From contig NZ_JAMJWG010000001.1 in the NCBI RefSeq assembly GCF_024435355.1, forward strand, positions 1 through 64,000: 64,000 nucleotides of DNA, given 5' to 3'. Position numbers and translations under genes: made by a program. Positions 7,600 through 15,959 of the stretch are shown one piece after another. Position 1 is the stretch's first letter; each line of letters starts with the position of its first letter. The stretch comes from Streptomyces odontomachi (GTDB lineage Bacteria; Actinomycetota; Actinomycetes; Streptomycetales; Streptomycetaceae). The notes under the pieces are model-generated. The model was not told where the DNA came from and did not search any database. It saw nothing but the letters and a program-made list of their open reading frames with translations.

Positions 7600-9768
7600 A
7601 TGGGATGGTTCCGGTCAGGCGACACTCCGACCCCTGTTGTCTCCGTGCTGCGACATCGAGGGCCCAGGGCTGCGGGAGCCGCCGCTCTCATCTCTCGCAA
7701 CAGGGTTCTCACGTGCGCCCATGTGGTAAATGACGCGTTGGGACGGGCCGAGCTTCTCAGCGCGGAACGTCCGCCCGCCATGGATATCGTCCTTATGTTT
7801 CACCATGGTCAGGAGGCACCTCAGCAGCGCACCGCCCGGGTGTCGTTGTGGATACCGCCGAACAACGGCTCTCCCTCACCCGGTGGAGATCTGGCTGTCC
7901 TAGAACTCACCGGAGTCGCTCCGGAATGGCTCACTCCCATCAGCTGGAGCGAGATGGTCGAAGGGCAGTCGTTGCGCGCCTGGCACGGCAGCGGGCAGCG
8001 CATCACCTACGCCGACACCGAGGTGAAACTGTGCGATGGGCAGGTGGCCTACCTTGATGCGTCACTGAGTGGCGCTGCTATCGGGCCGGGTTACAGCGGT
8101 GGCCCTTTGTGGTCGCGAGACCATGCCGTCGTCGTGGGCTTGGTGGTGGCGCACGTTCTGCCGAACGGAGGTACCTTTGGCGGCCAGCAGACGGTGCGAC
8201 GCAGCCGCGCCATGCCGTGGCAGGCGGTGCGCAAGGAGCTGGTCAGGGCCGGGGTACCAGACTTACTCCGGGACTTCTCGAACCGCCCTTCGACAGCAGC
8301 ATCGGGGGCCGAGGAGGAGCTGCTACCTCTGTTGTGGACGCTGCTCGCGGACCCCGCCGTGCGTGCGGACCATGCCCGTGTGCTGGCCCGGCACCTGGGT
8401 TATGCAGTCCCCGACGACAATTCGGTGCCGTCGGTCCTGGAGCTTGCGACCCTATTGACGACGCACCGCCGGGCGCTGGCAACCCTGAGCGAGTCCCTGG
8501 CACCGGGCCTGGCGGACGAGACGGCTCGGGCAGCGCTGAACCGTCTTCTCGTACGCGCCAGGGTTTGGGGGGTTGCTTCGCTCCTGTCGGTGAGTGAGCA
8601 TCAAAGACTTCTGACCGCGTTGCGGGATATCGGCGAAAGGGATCCCGTGCTCATTCCGCGGGCGGCGCGTGAAGTCCTGCGCTTCACTCCGCTGCCCGAG
8701 GTTCTGCACGCGGCCCGGATCTCCGTTTCCGACATCGCACCTGCAGTGGCGGCGTTGGAGGTTACGACGGACAGCGGCCCGGTGCCGGCCGACACACCAC
8801 AGGTGCCTGCCTTGCTGTATCTCGTCGAGTGTGTCGCCGCAGCCGTGGGCGGTCACGAAAGGGCCGGGTTGAGAGAATGGAGCGGGCGGGTTGCCGGCCG
8901 GCTCGGCATTCACCCTTCGGCACTTGCACAGCGTCGGACAGACGCAGACCGTTGGGCGTCACACCGGCCCGCGCTGGCCTTCCGCGTACAGATGGAGCTG
9001 TACCGCGACCACCACGATCCGGATGACCGGTTCCGTTGCAAACTGTGGCTTCTTCGCCGGGGCAGCCCGCCGACCCCGCTGCCTTCCTCGGAGGGCGCGC
9101 CGATCACGGCCGAGGAGGTGGCGATGCTGCTGCGGGAGACGATCGACGGCATTCGGGCGGAGTCGGATCAGCCGGACCCGGTTCCGCGTGTCGACGTCGT
9201 GGTGAACCGGGCCTGGCTGCACCTGCCCGTCGACGAGTGGAATCCGGGGCCGCAGAACACGTTTGTTCCGGGCCTGCCGATCGGTGTCGCCTTCCAGCTC
9301 ACGCTCAGCTGCCCGGAGATGAGTGAACTGGTGCGCACCCGGCAGGGGGAGCAGCACCGGCGGTGGACGAGCGGGGACGGAACACCGCTCATCGTCGACC
9401 GCGACTTCACGCCCGAGCGGCTCGCCCTCCAGCTGCAGCACAGTCACCGCGATACGGCTCAGGTCGTTCTGCACGGGACACGCGCCGAGCGCACACGACT
9501 GCTCGAACTGTGCCTCGCGCTGGGCGTCCCGGTGGTGTTGTGGGACCGTGCGGCCGAAACGTACGACCATGCTGACCGGCTCGATGCGGTGCAGCCCACC
9601 GGATCCCTGCGCGATCTGCCCGAGCGCGTCCGATGTTTCAGGGGACAGGCCTGCGACGACTCCTTCCAGCATGAGGCCCGGCCATCGCTGGTGTGGGAGG
9701 AACCGGCCTCGGCACCCCCGGGCGGGCTGCGACTGCTGGACCCTCTAGAAGGAAGAACCCCCACGTGA
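7600..9768 (+). CDS. Trypsin-like protease fused to effector-associated and VMAP C-terminal domains
   Basis: 722 residues. Residues 1-215 are a trypsin-like serine protease with an intact triad: His41 in LTCAHVV, Asp97 in GGDLAVLEL, Ser166 in GPGYSGGPLW. Residues about 230-450 are helical repeats resembling effector-associated and VMAP middle domains (EEELLPLLWTLLADPAVRAD and later blocks). Residues about 455-722 fit the vWA-MoxR-associated protein C-terminal domain, with VVVNRAWLHLPVDEWNPG and GVPVVLWDRA. In VMAP systems this protein is the effector/adaptor: the vWA and MoxR partners sense and remodel, releasing the protease. No signal peptide, so cytoplasmic. Its stop overlaps the next start (GTGA). 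The domain calls in the middle are approximate; the protease and the system context are firm. Confidence 0.85.
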   Translation: MGWFRSGDTPTPVVSVLRHRGPRAAGAAALISRNRVLTCAHVVNDALGRAELLSAERPPAMDIVLMFHHGQEAPQQRTARVSLWIPPNNGSPSPGGDLAVLELTGVAPEWLTPISWSEMVEGQSLRAWHGSGQRITYADTEVKLCDGQVAYLDASLSGAAIGPGYSGGPLWSRDHAVVVGLVVAHVLPNGGTFGGQQTVRRSRAMPWQAVRKELVRAGVPDLLRDFSNRPSTAASGAEEELLPLLWTLLADPAVRADHARVLARHLGYAVPDDNSVPSVLELATLLTTHRRALATLSESLAPGLADETARAALNRLLVRARVWGVASLLSVSEHQRLLTALRDIGERDPVLIPRAAREVLRFTPLPEVLHAARISVSDIAPAVAALEVTTDSGPVPADTPQVPALLYLVECVAAAVGGHERAGLREWSGRVAGRLGIHPSALAQRRTDADRWASHRPALAFRVQMELYRDHHDPDDRFRCKLWLLRRGSPPTPLPSSEGAPITAEEVAMLLRETIDGIRAESDQPDPVPRVDVVVNRAWLHLPVDEWNPGPQNTFVPGLPIGVAFQLTLSCPEMSELVRTRQGEQHRRWTSGDGTPLIVDRDFTPERLALQLQHSHRDTAQVVLHGTRAERTRLLELCLALGVPVVLWDRAAETYDHADRLDAVQPTGSLRDLPERVRCFRGQACDDSFQHEARPSLVWEEPASAPPGGLRLLDPLEGRTPT

Positions 9769-10736
9769 CGGCGACAGACATCCCAACGGACACCTCAGAC
9801 GACGATTGGCGGCTGTTCCGTGGTGACGGCAGGACACGCCATGTGAGCTTTCCCGAAGCCCCCTCGTGGCGCCGCTTCACCTCATCCCGCGAAAGCGGCC
9901 CCCGGCCGGCGCCCTACCTCATCGGCGCAGCCGAAGTCGATGTGGTGAACGCCGCCCTCCACTTGCGCCGGCCTCTCCTGGTGACGGGCTTCCCGGGTAC
10001 CGGCAAGTCCTCCCTGGCACACGCCATCGCTCACGAACTGGATATCGGCCCGGTTCTGCACTGGCCGATCAACAGTCGCTCAGCCCTGCAGGACGCCCTG
10101 TACCGGTACGACGCAGTCGGCCGGTTGCGTGAGGCGAACCTGCGCCGAGGCCGGCAACAGACGGAGCCGGGAATCGGCAACTACGTGCGACTGGGGCCCT
10201 TGGGCACCGCGCTGGTACCCAGTAACCGGCCCAGAGTGCTACTCGTCGACGAGCTGGACAAGGGAGATGTGGATCTTCCCAACGACCTGCTGACCGTCTT
10301 CGAAGAGGGCCAGTTCGAAGTGCCGGAACTCGCCAGGCTGCCGGAGGACGAGTCCACTGTCGAGGTGCTGACCGACGACCCGGACGACCGGATTCCGGTA
10401 GTACGAGGCCGGGTACGTTGTGCTGAGTTTCCCGTTGTGATCATCACCAGCAACGGAGAGCGGGAATTCCCTCCGGCGTTCCTTCGTCGCTGCATCCGGC
10501 TCGATCTGCCCGAGCCGAACGAGGAGCGACTGCGTGACATCGTCGAGGCTCATCTGGGAACCGCGGCCCTGGCGGACATCGACGACCTGGTGCGAGAGTT
10601 CCTGGGCCGGCGCGCACCGGGTGAGCTGGCCACCGACCAGCTTCTGAACGCGGTCTTCCTTCGCAAGGGCGGAGTCGATCTGGAAGTGAGCGGGCTCCTG
10701 GACGCGGTACTACACCGGCTCGGCAGGATGGTGTAG
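9765..10736 (+). CDS. MoxR-type AAA+ ATPase of the VMAP system
   Basis: 323 residues from the GTG overlapping the upstream stop, with an AAGGAAG ribosome site. It is an AAA+ ATPase: Walker A GFPGTGKSS, Walker B VLLVDELDK, sensor-1 VIITSNGER, arginine finger region PPAFLRRCIRLDLPEP. MoxR ATPases act as chaperones that remodel vWA-domain partners, here encoded by the next gene four bases downstream. Together with the VMAP protease this makes the ternary arrangement. The N-terminal 60 residues before the ATPase are variable. Cytoplasmic. Confidence 0.9.
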   Translation: MTATDIPTDTSDDDWRLFRGDGRTRHVSFPEAPSWRRFTSSRESGPRPAPYLIGAAEVDVVNAALHLRRPLLVTGFPGTGKSSLAHAIAHELDIGPVLHWPINSRSALQDALYRYDAVGRLREANLRRGRQQTEPGIGNYVRLGPLGTALVPSNRPRVLLVDELDKGDVDLPNDLLTVFEEGQFEVPELARLPEDESTVEVLTDDPDDRIPVVRGRVRCAEFPVVIITSNGEREFPPAFLRRCIRLDLPEPNEERLRDIVEAHLGTAALADIDDLVREFLGRRAPGELATDQLLNAVFLRKGGVDLEVSGLLDAVLHRLGRMV

Positions 10737-10740
10737 CAAC

Positions 10741-13700
10741 GTGCCGGGGCGTCTGCGGCGCGTGCTGGCCGACTGCGGAGTCGACCTCTCCGACGAAGAA
10801 CTGCTCGACGTCCTCTGGCTGGCCAGGCGCCTGCCAGTACACAACGAGGCGCCCGTGGCGCGGGCTCTGCAACGGTTGCGCTCTGCACACAAGGTCCGCG
10901 ACGATGAGGATCCGTCTTCCTCAGTGGACGGTGGCCGGACGCTCCGGCATCCAGAATCGGAAGATTCCCAGCAGCCCGGCGAGTCGCTGCACGCTTCCGG
11001 TCTACATGACGCCACGGGTACTGATGGGCGGGATCGTGCGCAACAAAATGCCATGTCCGTGCGGGTACCCGAGGGCAAGTCCCTCGGGGCGTACGAGCTC
11101 CGGCTGGGTAGAGCGCTGCGTCCGCTCAAGCAGGAACTGCCCGACCTCCACAAATTGGAACTCGACGAGGGCCGGACCGTCACAGCCATGGCTGAGACGG
11201 GAGTGCCCGACCTCGTGCTGCGCCCCGCGCGCACCCGATGGCTCTCTCTCGTCCTGCTCGTGGACGATGGCGTCTCCATGCTGCTCTGGCAGCGTCTGGC
11301 TGCCGAGCTGCGAGCCCTATTCGAGCACAGCGGAGCGTTCCGCGGCCTGCGCGTGTATGGTCTGGACAGCCGGAGCATGGCGGCCCCCAGACTACGCAAA
11401 CGCCCCTACAGCGAAGGTGACGCGGTTCTTCCCCCTTCCGTAGTGAGTGACCCCACAGGAGACACACTCGTCCTTGTCGTGAGCGACGGTGTCGGTGCGG
11501 CCTGGCAGGACGGACGCATGCACAAGACGCTCCGAACCTGGGCACTGCGGGGGCCCACCGCGAACGTCCACGCCCTGCCCACCCGCCTGTGGAAGGGATC
11601 GGGCATCCAGACACAGCAATGGCAGGTGACCACGCGGCGCAGGGGCGGGTCGACCAGCGCCTGGCGAGTGGCTGACCCGACGTTGCCTCCCCATGTGGTG
11701 GCCTTCGAGAGCGTCCCGGTGCCTGTAGTGGCACCCGAGCCCGCCGCGGTGGGTCACTGGGCTCGCCTGATCGCCTCGCCTGGCACCACGACCGTGCTCT
11801 CGCTGCTGGCGGACGGCGCAAGGCCTCCGTCACGTTCTTACGCCGACACACGCCAGGCCGATACAAAGGAAGCCGTGCTCCGGTTCCGCCACGCGGCGTC
11901 ACCGGAAGCCTATCGGCTGGCAGCTCATCTTGCGGCCATTGCACCGACACCGGTGCCCGTCATGCGTCTGATGCAGGCAGCACTGGGCCCGCCGACTGAC
12001 GTCGGACACCTCGCAGAGGTCCTGCTCGGCGGGCTGATGCGGCGTGCTGACGAGGCTGGTCCTGTCCGTCCGGCCCGGCACCGCCTCTTCGACTTCGACG
12101 AAGAGGCCCGACCGGTCCTGCTGGGGACGGTGCCTGGGCACGAACTTCTGCGCACCATCCGGACCACGATGAGCCAGCTCGGCCACCTGGTCGGCCGCTC
12201 ACCTGATTTCCCCGCATGGCTCGTCCACCCTGACGGTCCAGACCAGCTCAGCGACAGAAGCCGCCCCTTCACATGGTTGGAGTCCCGACTGCTGGCCCGG
12301 CTGGGGGTCGGGCCCTCGATCCCCCAGCCCCCGGAGGAGCCCGAAATCCTACCGGAGGAACAGCCCGCCACGCCGAAGGAGAACGTCCGCAACCTCTTGG
12401 AGAAGCTTCAGCTGCACTCTCCGACACCGACAATCTCACTCAAACTATTGGCGGGTCGGTACCAGTTGCTGGAGGTGCTGGGGCGCGGCGGCATGGGCGA
12501 GGTGTGGCGGGCGCGGGACGAGGAGTTGGGCCGCGTGGTCGCCGTCAAGTGCCTCAAGCCGTTGACGCCGCAGCAGGACCGGGCGTCCGCCCGGGGGATG
12601 CTGGAGCGATTCCACCGTGAGGCACGGGTGGCCGCATCGCTGCACCATCGCGGGGTAACCGTCGTGCACGACTTCGGCGAGGACGAGGGCGTGCTGTACA
12701 TCGTCATGGAGCTGCTGGACGGTCGTAACCTCCAGCAGCTCATGTGGGAACACGAAAAGCGTCAGCTGCCGGTGGTGGAAGTCGAAGACATCGCTGACCA
12801 GGTGGCCGCCGCCCTCGCCTACACCCATGATCAGGGCATCGTGCACCGCGACCTGAAGCCTGCCAACATCGTGCGACTGTCCAATGGCACCGTGAAGCTT
12901 TGCGACTTCGGCATCGCGCGCTTCGCGCAGGACGTAGGTTTCACAGGCCGGCTCACCGGCTCCGGCATCGCCGTGGGCACCCCGAATTACATGTCGCCCG
13001 AGCAGGTCGGCGGGGGTGAGGTAGACCATCGCAGTGACCTGTACTCGCTGGGCTGTGTGCTGTACGAGATTGCCACCGGAGCACCGCCGTTCGATGGTCA
13101 GAACGCTTGGGCGGTGCTTATTGGACACCGCGACACACCGCCCGAGCCGCCCCGCCGACGCCGCGAGGGACTGCCCGCCTACCTGGAGCGGGTCATACTC
13201 GACCTCCTTGCGAAAACCCCGGCTGACCGCCCGCAGGACGCCGGCGAGTTGTCCCGCCGGATTCGCGCGGGCCGTGCCCCGAGGAGGCAGTATCATGCGC
13301 CTGCGCCGCAAGGTGGACGCATCGTGGCTGCTGTGCCCATCGTCGGCGCCGGAGACTCAGGTCTTCCGCATTGGACGGCCGGTATGTCCGCCGGCCCTAT
13401 GGCTAATACGGGTAGCCATATCACTCAGTCAACCACACGCTCCGGCGCCTCCAACCCAGCGGCGGGACACCAACTCTCCGCCCGAGTTGCGCTGCTCGCC
13501 TCCCGGCATGAGGATGGACTACGTCTGGGCCGCCTCGGCCGCTGGTCGGAGGCGGCCGAAGTCCACGGCACGGTCGTCGTGGAACGGGCCCGTCTATTCG
13601 GCCTCGATCATCCGGACACTCTTGTCAGCCGATATGAACTTGCCTTCTGCCTTAGCCGCGTCGGACGCCCCTCCGAGGCTCTGCGTGAGTACGCCGAGGT

Positions 13701-14637
13701 GGCCGCCAGCCGTGCTCGGGTCCTTGGTGAGGACCATCCCGACACTCTTGCAGCCCTGCAAGAGGCTGCGTTCGAGCTGGGCCAGCTCGGCCGCCACGAC
13801 GAGGCGCACCAGATGTACACCGCCGTCGTCGCCGCCCGTGAGCGCACTGCCGGGCCCGACCACCCCGACACCCTGCGCTGTCGCCACAACCTCGCGTTCA
13901 ACCTGAGCCGCCTCGGCCGGTTGGACGAGGCGTACCACATGGGCGCTGAGGTGGCCGAGGCTCGCGCCCGGATCCTGGGACCGGACCACCCGGACACTCT
14001 GACAACTCGTTACGAAACCGCCTACCTCCTCGGGATTTTGCAACGCTGGGAAGACGCCTTGCGTCTTTATCGTGAGATCAGTGAGGCTCGGGCCCGGATC
14101 CTGGGACCGGACCACCCGGATACACTCGCAGCGCGTTACGAAATCGGCATCAGCCTCGGTCGCCTCGGCAGCAGCGCCGAGGCTTTGGAGGTCTACCGCA
14201 CTCTGACCGAGGACCGCATCCGGATAGAAGGACCTGGCGGGCCCGAGACGCTACGTGCTCGGCACGGAGCCGGCGTCAATCTCGGCCGGCTCGGACGCTG
14301 GGAGGAGGCGCTCGCAGAGGCCCGCGACGTGGCTGCAATCCGCGCCCGAGTGCTGGGCGTCGACCACCCCGATGCCCTCGTCAGCCGACGCGAGGTCGCC
14401 GTCGCGCTCGGTTGGCTCGGCCGCTGGACCGAAGCCCTGCCTGAGTACCGAGCTCTCGCCGCCGCCCGCGCCCGCTCCCTCGGCGCCGACCACCCCGACA
14501 CCCTCGCCGCGCTCAACGACGAGGCCCACTGTCTGGAACAGCTGGACCGAGGCCCAGAGGCCCTCGGGTTGCTCCGCCGCGTGGCGGCATTGCGTGAACA
14601 GGACCAGACTCGGGAACAGAGAGAGGAGCGTTCGTGA
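10741..14637 (+). CDS. vWA-like (SAV_2336-type) protein fused to Ser/Thr kinase and TPR repeats
   Basis: 1298 residues. Residues about 115-430 form a SAV_2336-type vWA-like region (LSLVLLVDDGVSMLLW, TLVLVVSDGVGAAW); the metal-site motif is degenerate (DDGVSM). Residues about 570-840 are a complete Ser/Thr kinase: glycine loop GRGGMGEVWRA, Lys in VAVKCLK, HRDLKPANI, DFG, and YMSPEQ. Residues about 915-1295 hold eight 42-residue NPHP-like TPRs, each marked by D-H-P-D-T-L or a variant. It should be the sensor/scaffold: vWA docks with MoxR, TPRs bind a trigger or the protease, and the kinase adds a phosphorylation step. Start is a GTG four bases after the MoxR stop. The fusion order is clear; the signalling model is inference. 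Confidence 0.85.
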   Translation: MPGRLRRVLADCGVDLSDEELLDVLWLARRLPVHNEAPVARALQRLRSAHKVRDDEDPSSSVDGGRTLRHPESEDSQQPGESLHASGLHDATGTDGRDRAQQNAMSVRVPEGKSLGAYELRLGRALRPLKQELPDLHKLELDEGRTVTAMAETGVPDLVLRPARTRWLSLVLLVDDGVSMLLWQRLAAELRALFEHSGAFRGLRVYGLDSRSMAAPRLRKRPYSEGDAVLPPSVVSDPTGDTLVLVVSDGVGAAWQDGRMHKTLRTWALRGPTANVHALPTRLWKGSGIQTQQWQVTTRRRGGSTSAWRVADPTLPPHVVAFESVPVPVVAPEPAAVGHWARLIASPGTTTVLSLLADGARPPSRSYADTRQADTKEAVLRFRHAASPEAYRLAAHLAAIAPTPVPVMRLMQAALGPPTDVGHLAEVLLGGLMRRADEAGPVRPARHRLFDFDEEARPVLLGTVPGHELLRTIRTTMSQLGHLVGRSPDFPAWLVHPDGPDQLSDRSRPFTWLESRLLARLGVGPSIPQPPEEPEILPEEQPATPKENVRNLLEKLQLHSPTPTISLKLLAGRYQLLEVLGRGGMGEVWRARDEELGRVVAVKCLKPLTPQQDRASARGMLERFHREARVAASLHHRGVTVVHDFGEDEGVLYIVMELLDGRNLQQLMWEHEKRQLPVVEVEDIADQVAAALAYTHDQGIVHRDLKPANIVRLSNGTVKLCDFGIARFAQDVGFTGRLTGSGIAVGTPNYMSPEQVGGGEVDHRSDLYSLGCVLYEIATGAPPFDGQNAWAVLIGHRDTPPEPPRRRREGLPAYLERVILDLLAKTPADRPQDAGELSRRIRAGRAPRRQYHAPAPQGGRIVAAVPIVGAGDSGLPHWTAGMSAGPMANTGSHITQSTTRSGASNPAAGHQLSARVALLASRHEDGLRLGRLGRWSEAAEVHGTVVVERARLFGLDHPDTLVSRYELAFCLSRVGRPSEALREYAEVAASRARVLGEDHPDTLAALQEAAFELGQLGRHDEAHQMYTAVVAARERTAGPDHPDTLRCRHNLAFNLSRLGRLDEAYHMGAEVAEARARILGPDHPDTLTTRYETAYLLGILQRWEDALRLYREISEARARILGPDHPDTLAARYEIGISLGRLGSSAEALEVYRTLTEDRIRIEGPGGPETLRARHGAGVNLGRLGRWEEALAEARDVAAIRARVLGVDHPDALVSRREVAVALGWLGRWTEALPEYRALAAARARSLGADHPDTLAALNDEAHCLEQLDRGPEALGLLRRVAALREQDQTREQREERS

Positions 14638-14757
14638 CGGCACGGCGCGACCAGGGTGCGCCCTTCCCGGGCTTCGGAGAAAATGCAGCTCTCCCGCTGC
14701 CCATGGCCGCGGTGACGAATGGTTGAAGTCCTGTGGGTGCCGGAAATTGTGTCACCT

Positions 14758-15213
14758 CTATGCGACCTGCGTGTATTCGTGGACGAGGCCGCCGAGTCGA
14801 TCGCGTCGATGGATACGGGTGTTGGTGGTGGCGGTGAGAGTTTCGGGCTCGGTGAGTCGGTCCGGTGCCCGCTGCCTGAGGGATCGGTGGGGTCTGTGCC
14901 TGTTGTAGCGCTCGGCATACTCGTTGACGACGAGGCGTAGGTGGTGTTCTCCCGTGATCAGGATGCGGTCGGTGGTCTCCAGGCGGCATGATCCGATCCA
15001 GCGTTCTGCAGTGGCGTTCATCCGGGGCACCTGCGGCAGTGTCGGAATGACCCGCACGCCGATGGCTTGGAAGACGGCGTCGAAGGTGTCGGTGAAGTAG
15101 GCACCGTGGTCTCGGATGACGAATCTGATCGACTGGGCGTGGTTGCCGAGGTCCACGAGGTAGTTGCGTGCTTGCTGGGTGATCCCGGGGCCGGTCGGGT
15201 GTCGCTGTCGCAA
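14758..15213 (-). pseudogene. 3' half of an rve transposase
   Basis: Minus-strand remnant containing the second catalytic Asp region (RFVIRDHGAYFTDTFD), the Glu region (PRMNATAERWIGSCRLE) and the usual ending DRLGGLVHEYTQVA. The N-terminal half and first Asp are missing, so it is inactive. It separates the two conflict-system operons. Confidence 0.75.
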
Positions 15214-15659
15214 CTGCGGCTACGGGCGTCTCCTCGTTGTTGGTGGTGCCCTTTCACCGAATCTCCAGTCGGCCTGGGGGTGGTCGGGAAGAGCGTGGCT
15301 CGCCCTTCCCGACCAATGAGCCGGTGCAGGTCGATGGTGCGTCCCGCAGTCGCGGCAGGATTTTTCCCAACCTCTGGACGACATCGAGTGCGGTGCCGCG
15401 CACGCGACGCCTTGGTGATCGTTCCGCGCCGGCCGGGAGGCACCGAGGGGACGCGCCACGGCGCCCTGCACGTCGCCGCCCGGTTATGTCGTGAAACAGA
15501 AGGTTGCCGTGGACGCGTAGGGGGTAACACCCAGAGTCCGGAAGACTCGACCGGCCCATCTCCGACCACGCGCGCCGGTACGCGTGGGTGCGGCCGGGCG
15601 CACCGGCACGGCACTCACGGCCGAGTCCGGTGCCGCAGGGTCCGGGGGCGGGAAGCGGA
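15214..15659. other. Intergenic between the two conflict systems, no gene supported
   Basis: No frame here has a recognisable protein. It must contain the promoter of the trypco2 operon. The start at 15660 is preceded by GGGGGCGGGAAGCGGA, a weak ribosome site. Confidence 0.4.
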
Positions 15660-15959
15660 ATGATCGAGTTGGCCAGTGTGATCAGGGATCTCCGCGAGGA
15701 GCTGGAAAGAGCGGTGGCCGCGGCGGAAGGCGCCGCGCTCCGGTTCGAGCTGGAGACGGTCGAGCTGGAGGTCTCCGTCGCCGTCGAGCGGTCCGGCGAG
15801 GCCGGCGCGCGGGCCCGGTTCTGGGTGCTGGAGGCGAATACCGGCGCCGCCGCGAGGGCCACGTCCACACAGCGCCTCACCCTGGCGCTGCGGCCGACTC
15901 TCCGGGGAGCCGACAGCCCGCCGTACGTGCGTGGCGCCGCCGCTCCCTATGAACGGTGA
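15660..15959 (+). CDS. Trypsin-co-occurring domain 2 (trypco2) protein
   Basis: 99 residues. It opens with the family signature IELASVIRDLREELERA and continues as a short helix plus beta hairpin (FELETVELEVSVAVER), the pattern of the trypco2 domain. Family members are encoded beside trypsin-like proteases with NACHT or similar NTPases and are thought to act as regulatory partners. Its stop overlaps the start of the protease-NACHT gene by GTGA, so the two are translationally coupled. The last 20 residues are proline/alanine-rich and probably disordered. Function beyond association is unknown. Confidence 0.85.
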   Translation: MIELASVIRDLREELERAVAAAEGAALRFELETVELEVSVAVERSGEAGARARFWVLEANTGAAARATSTQRLTLALRPTLRGADSPPYVRGAAAPYER

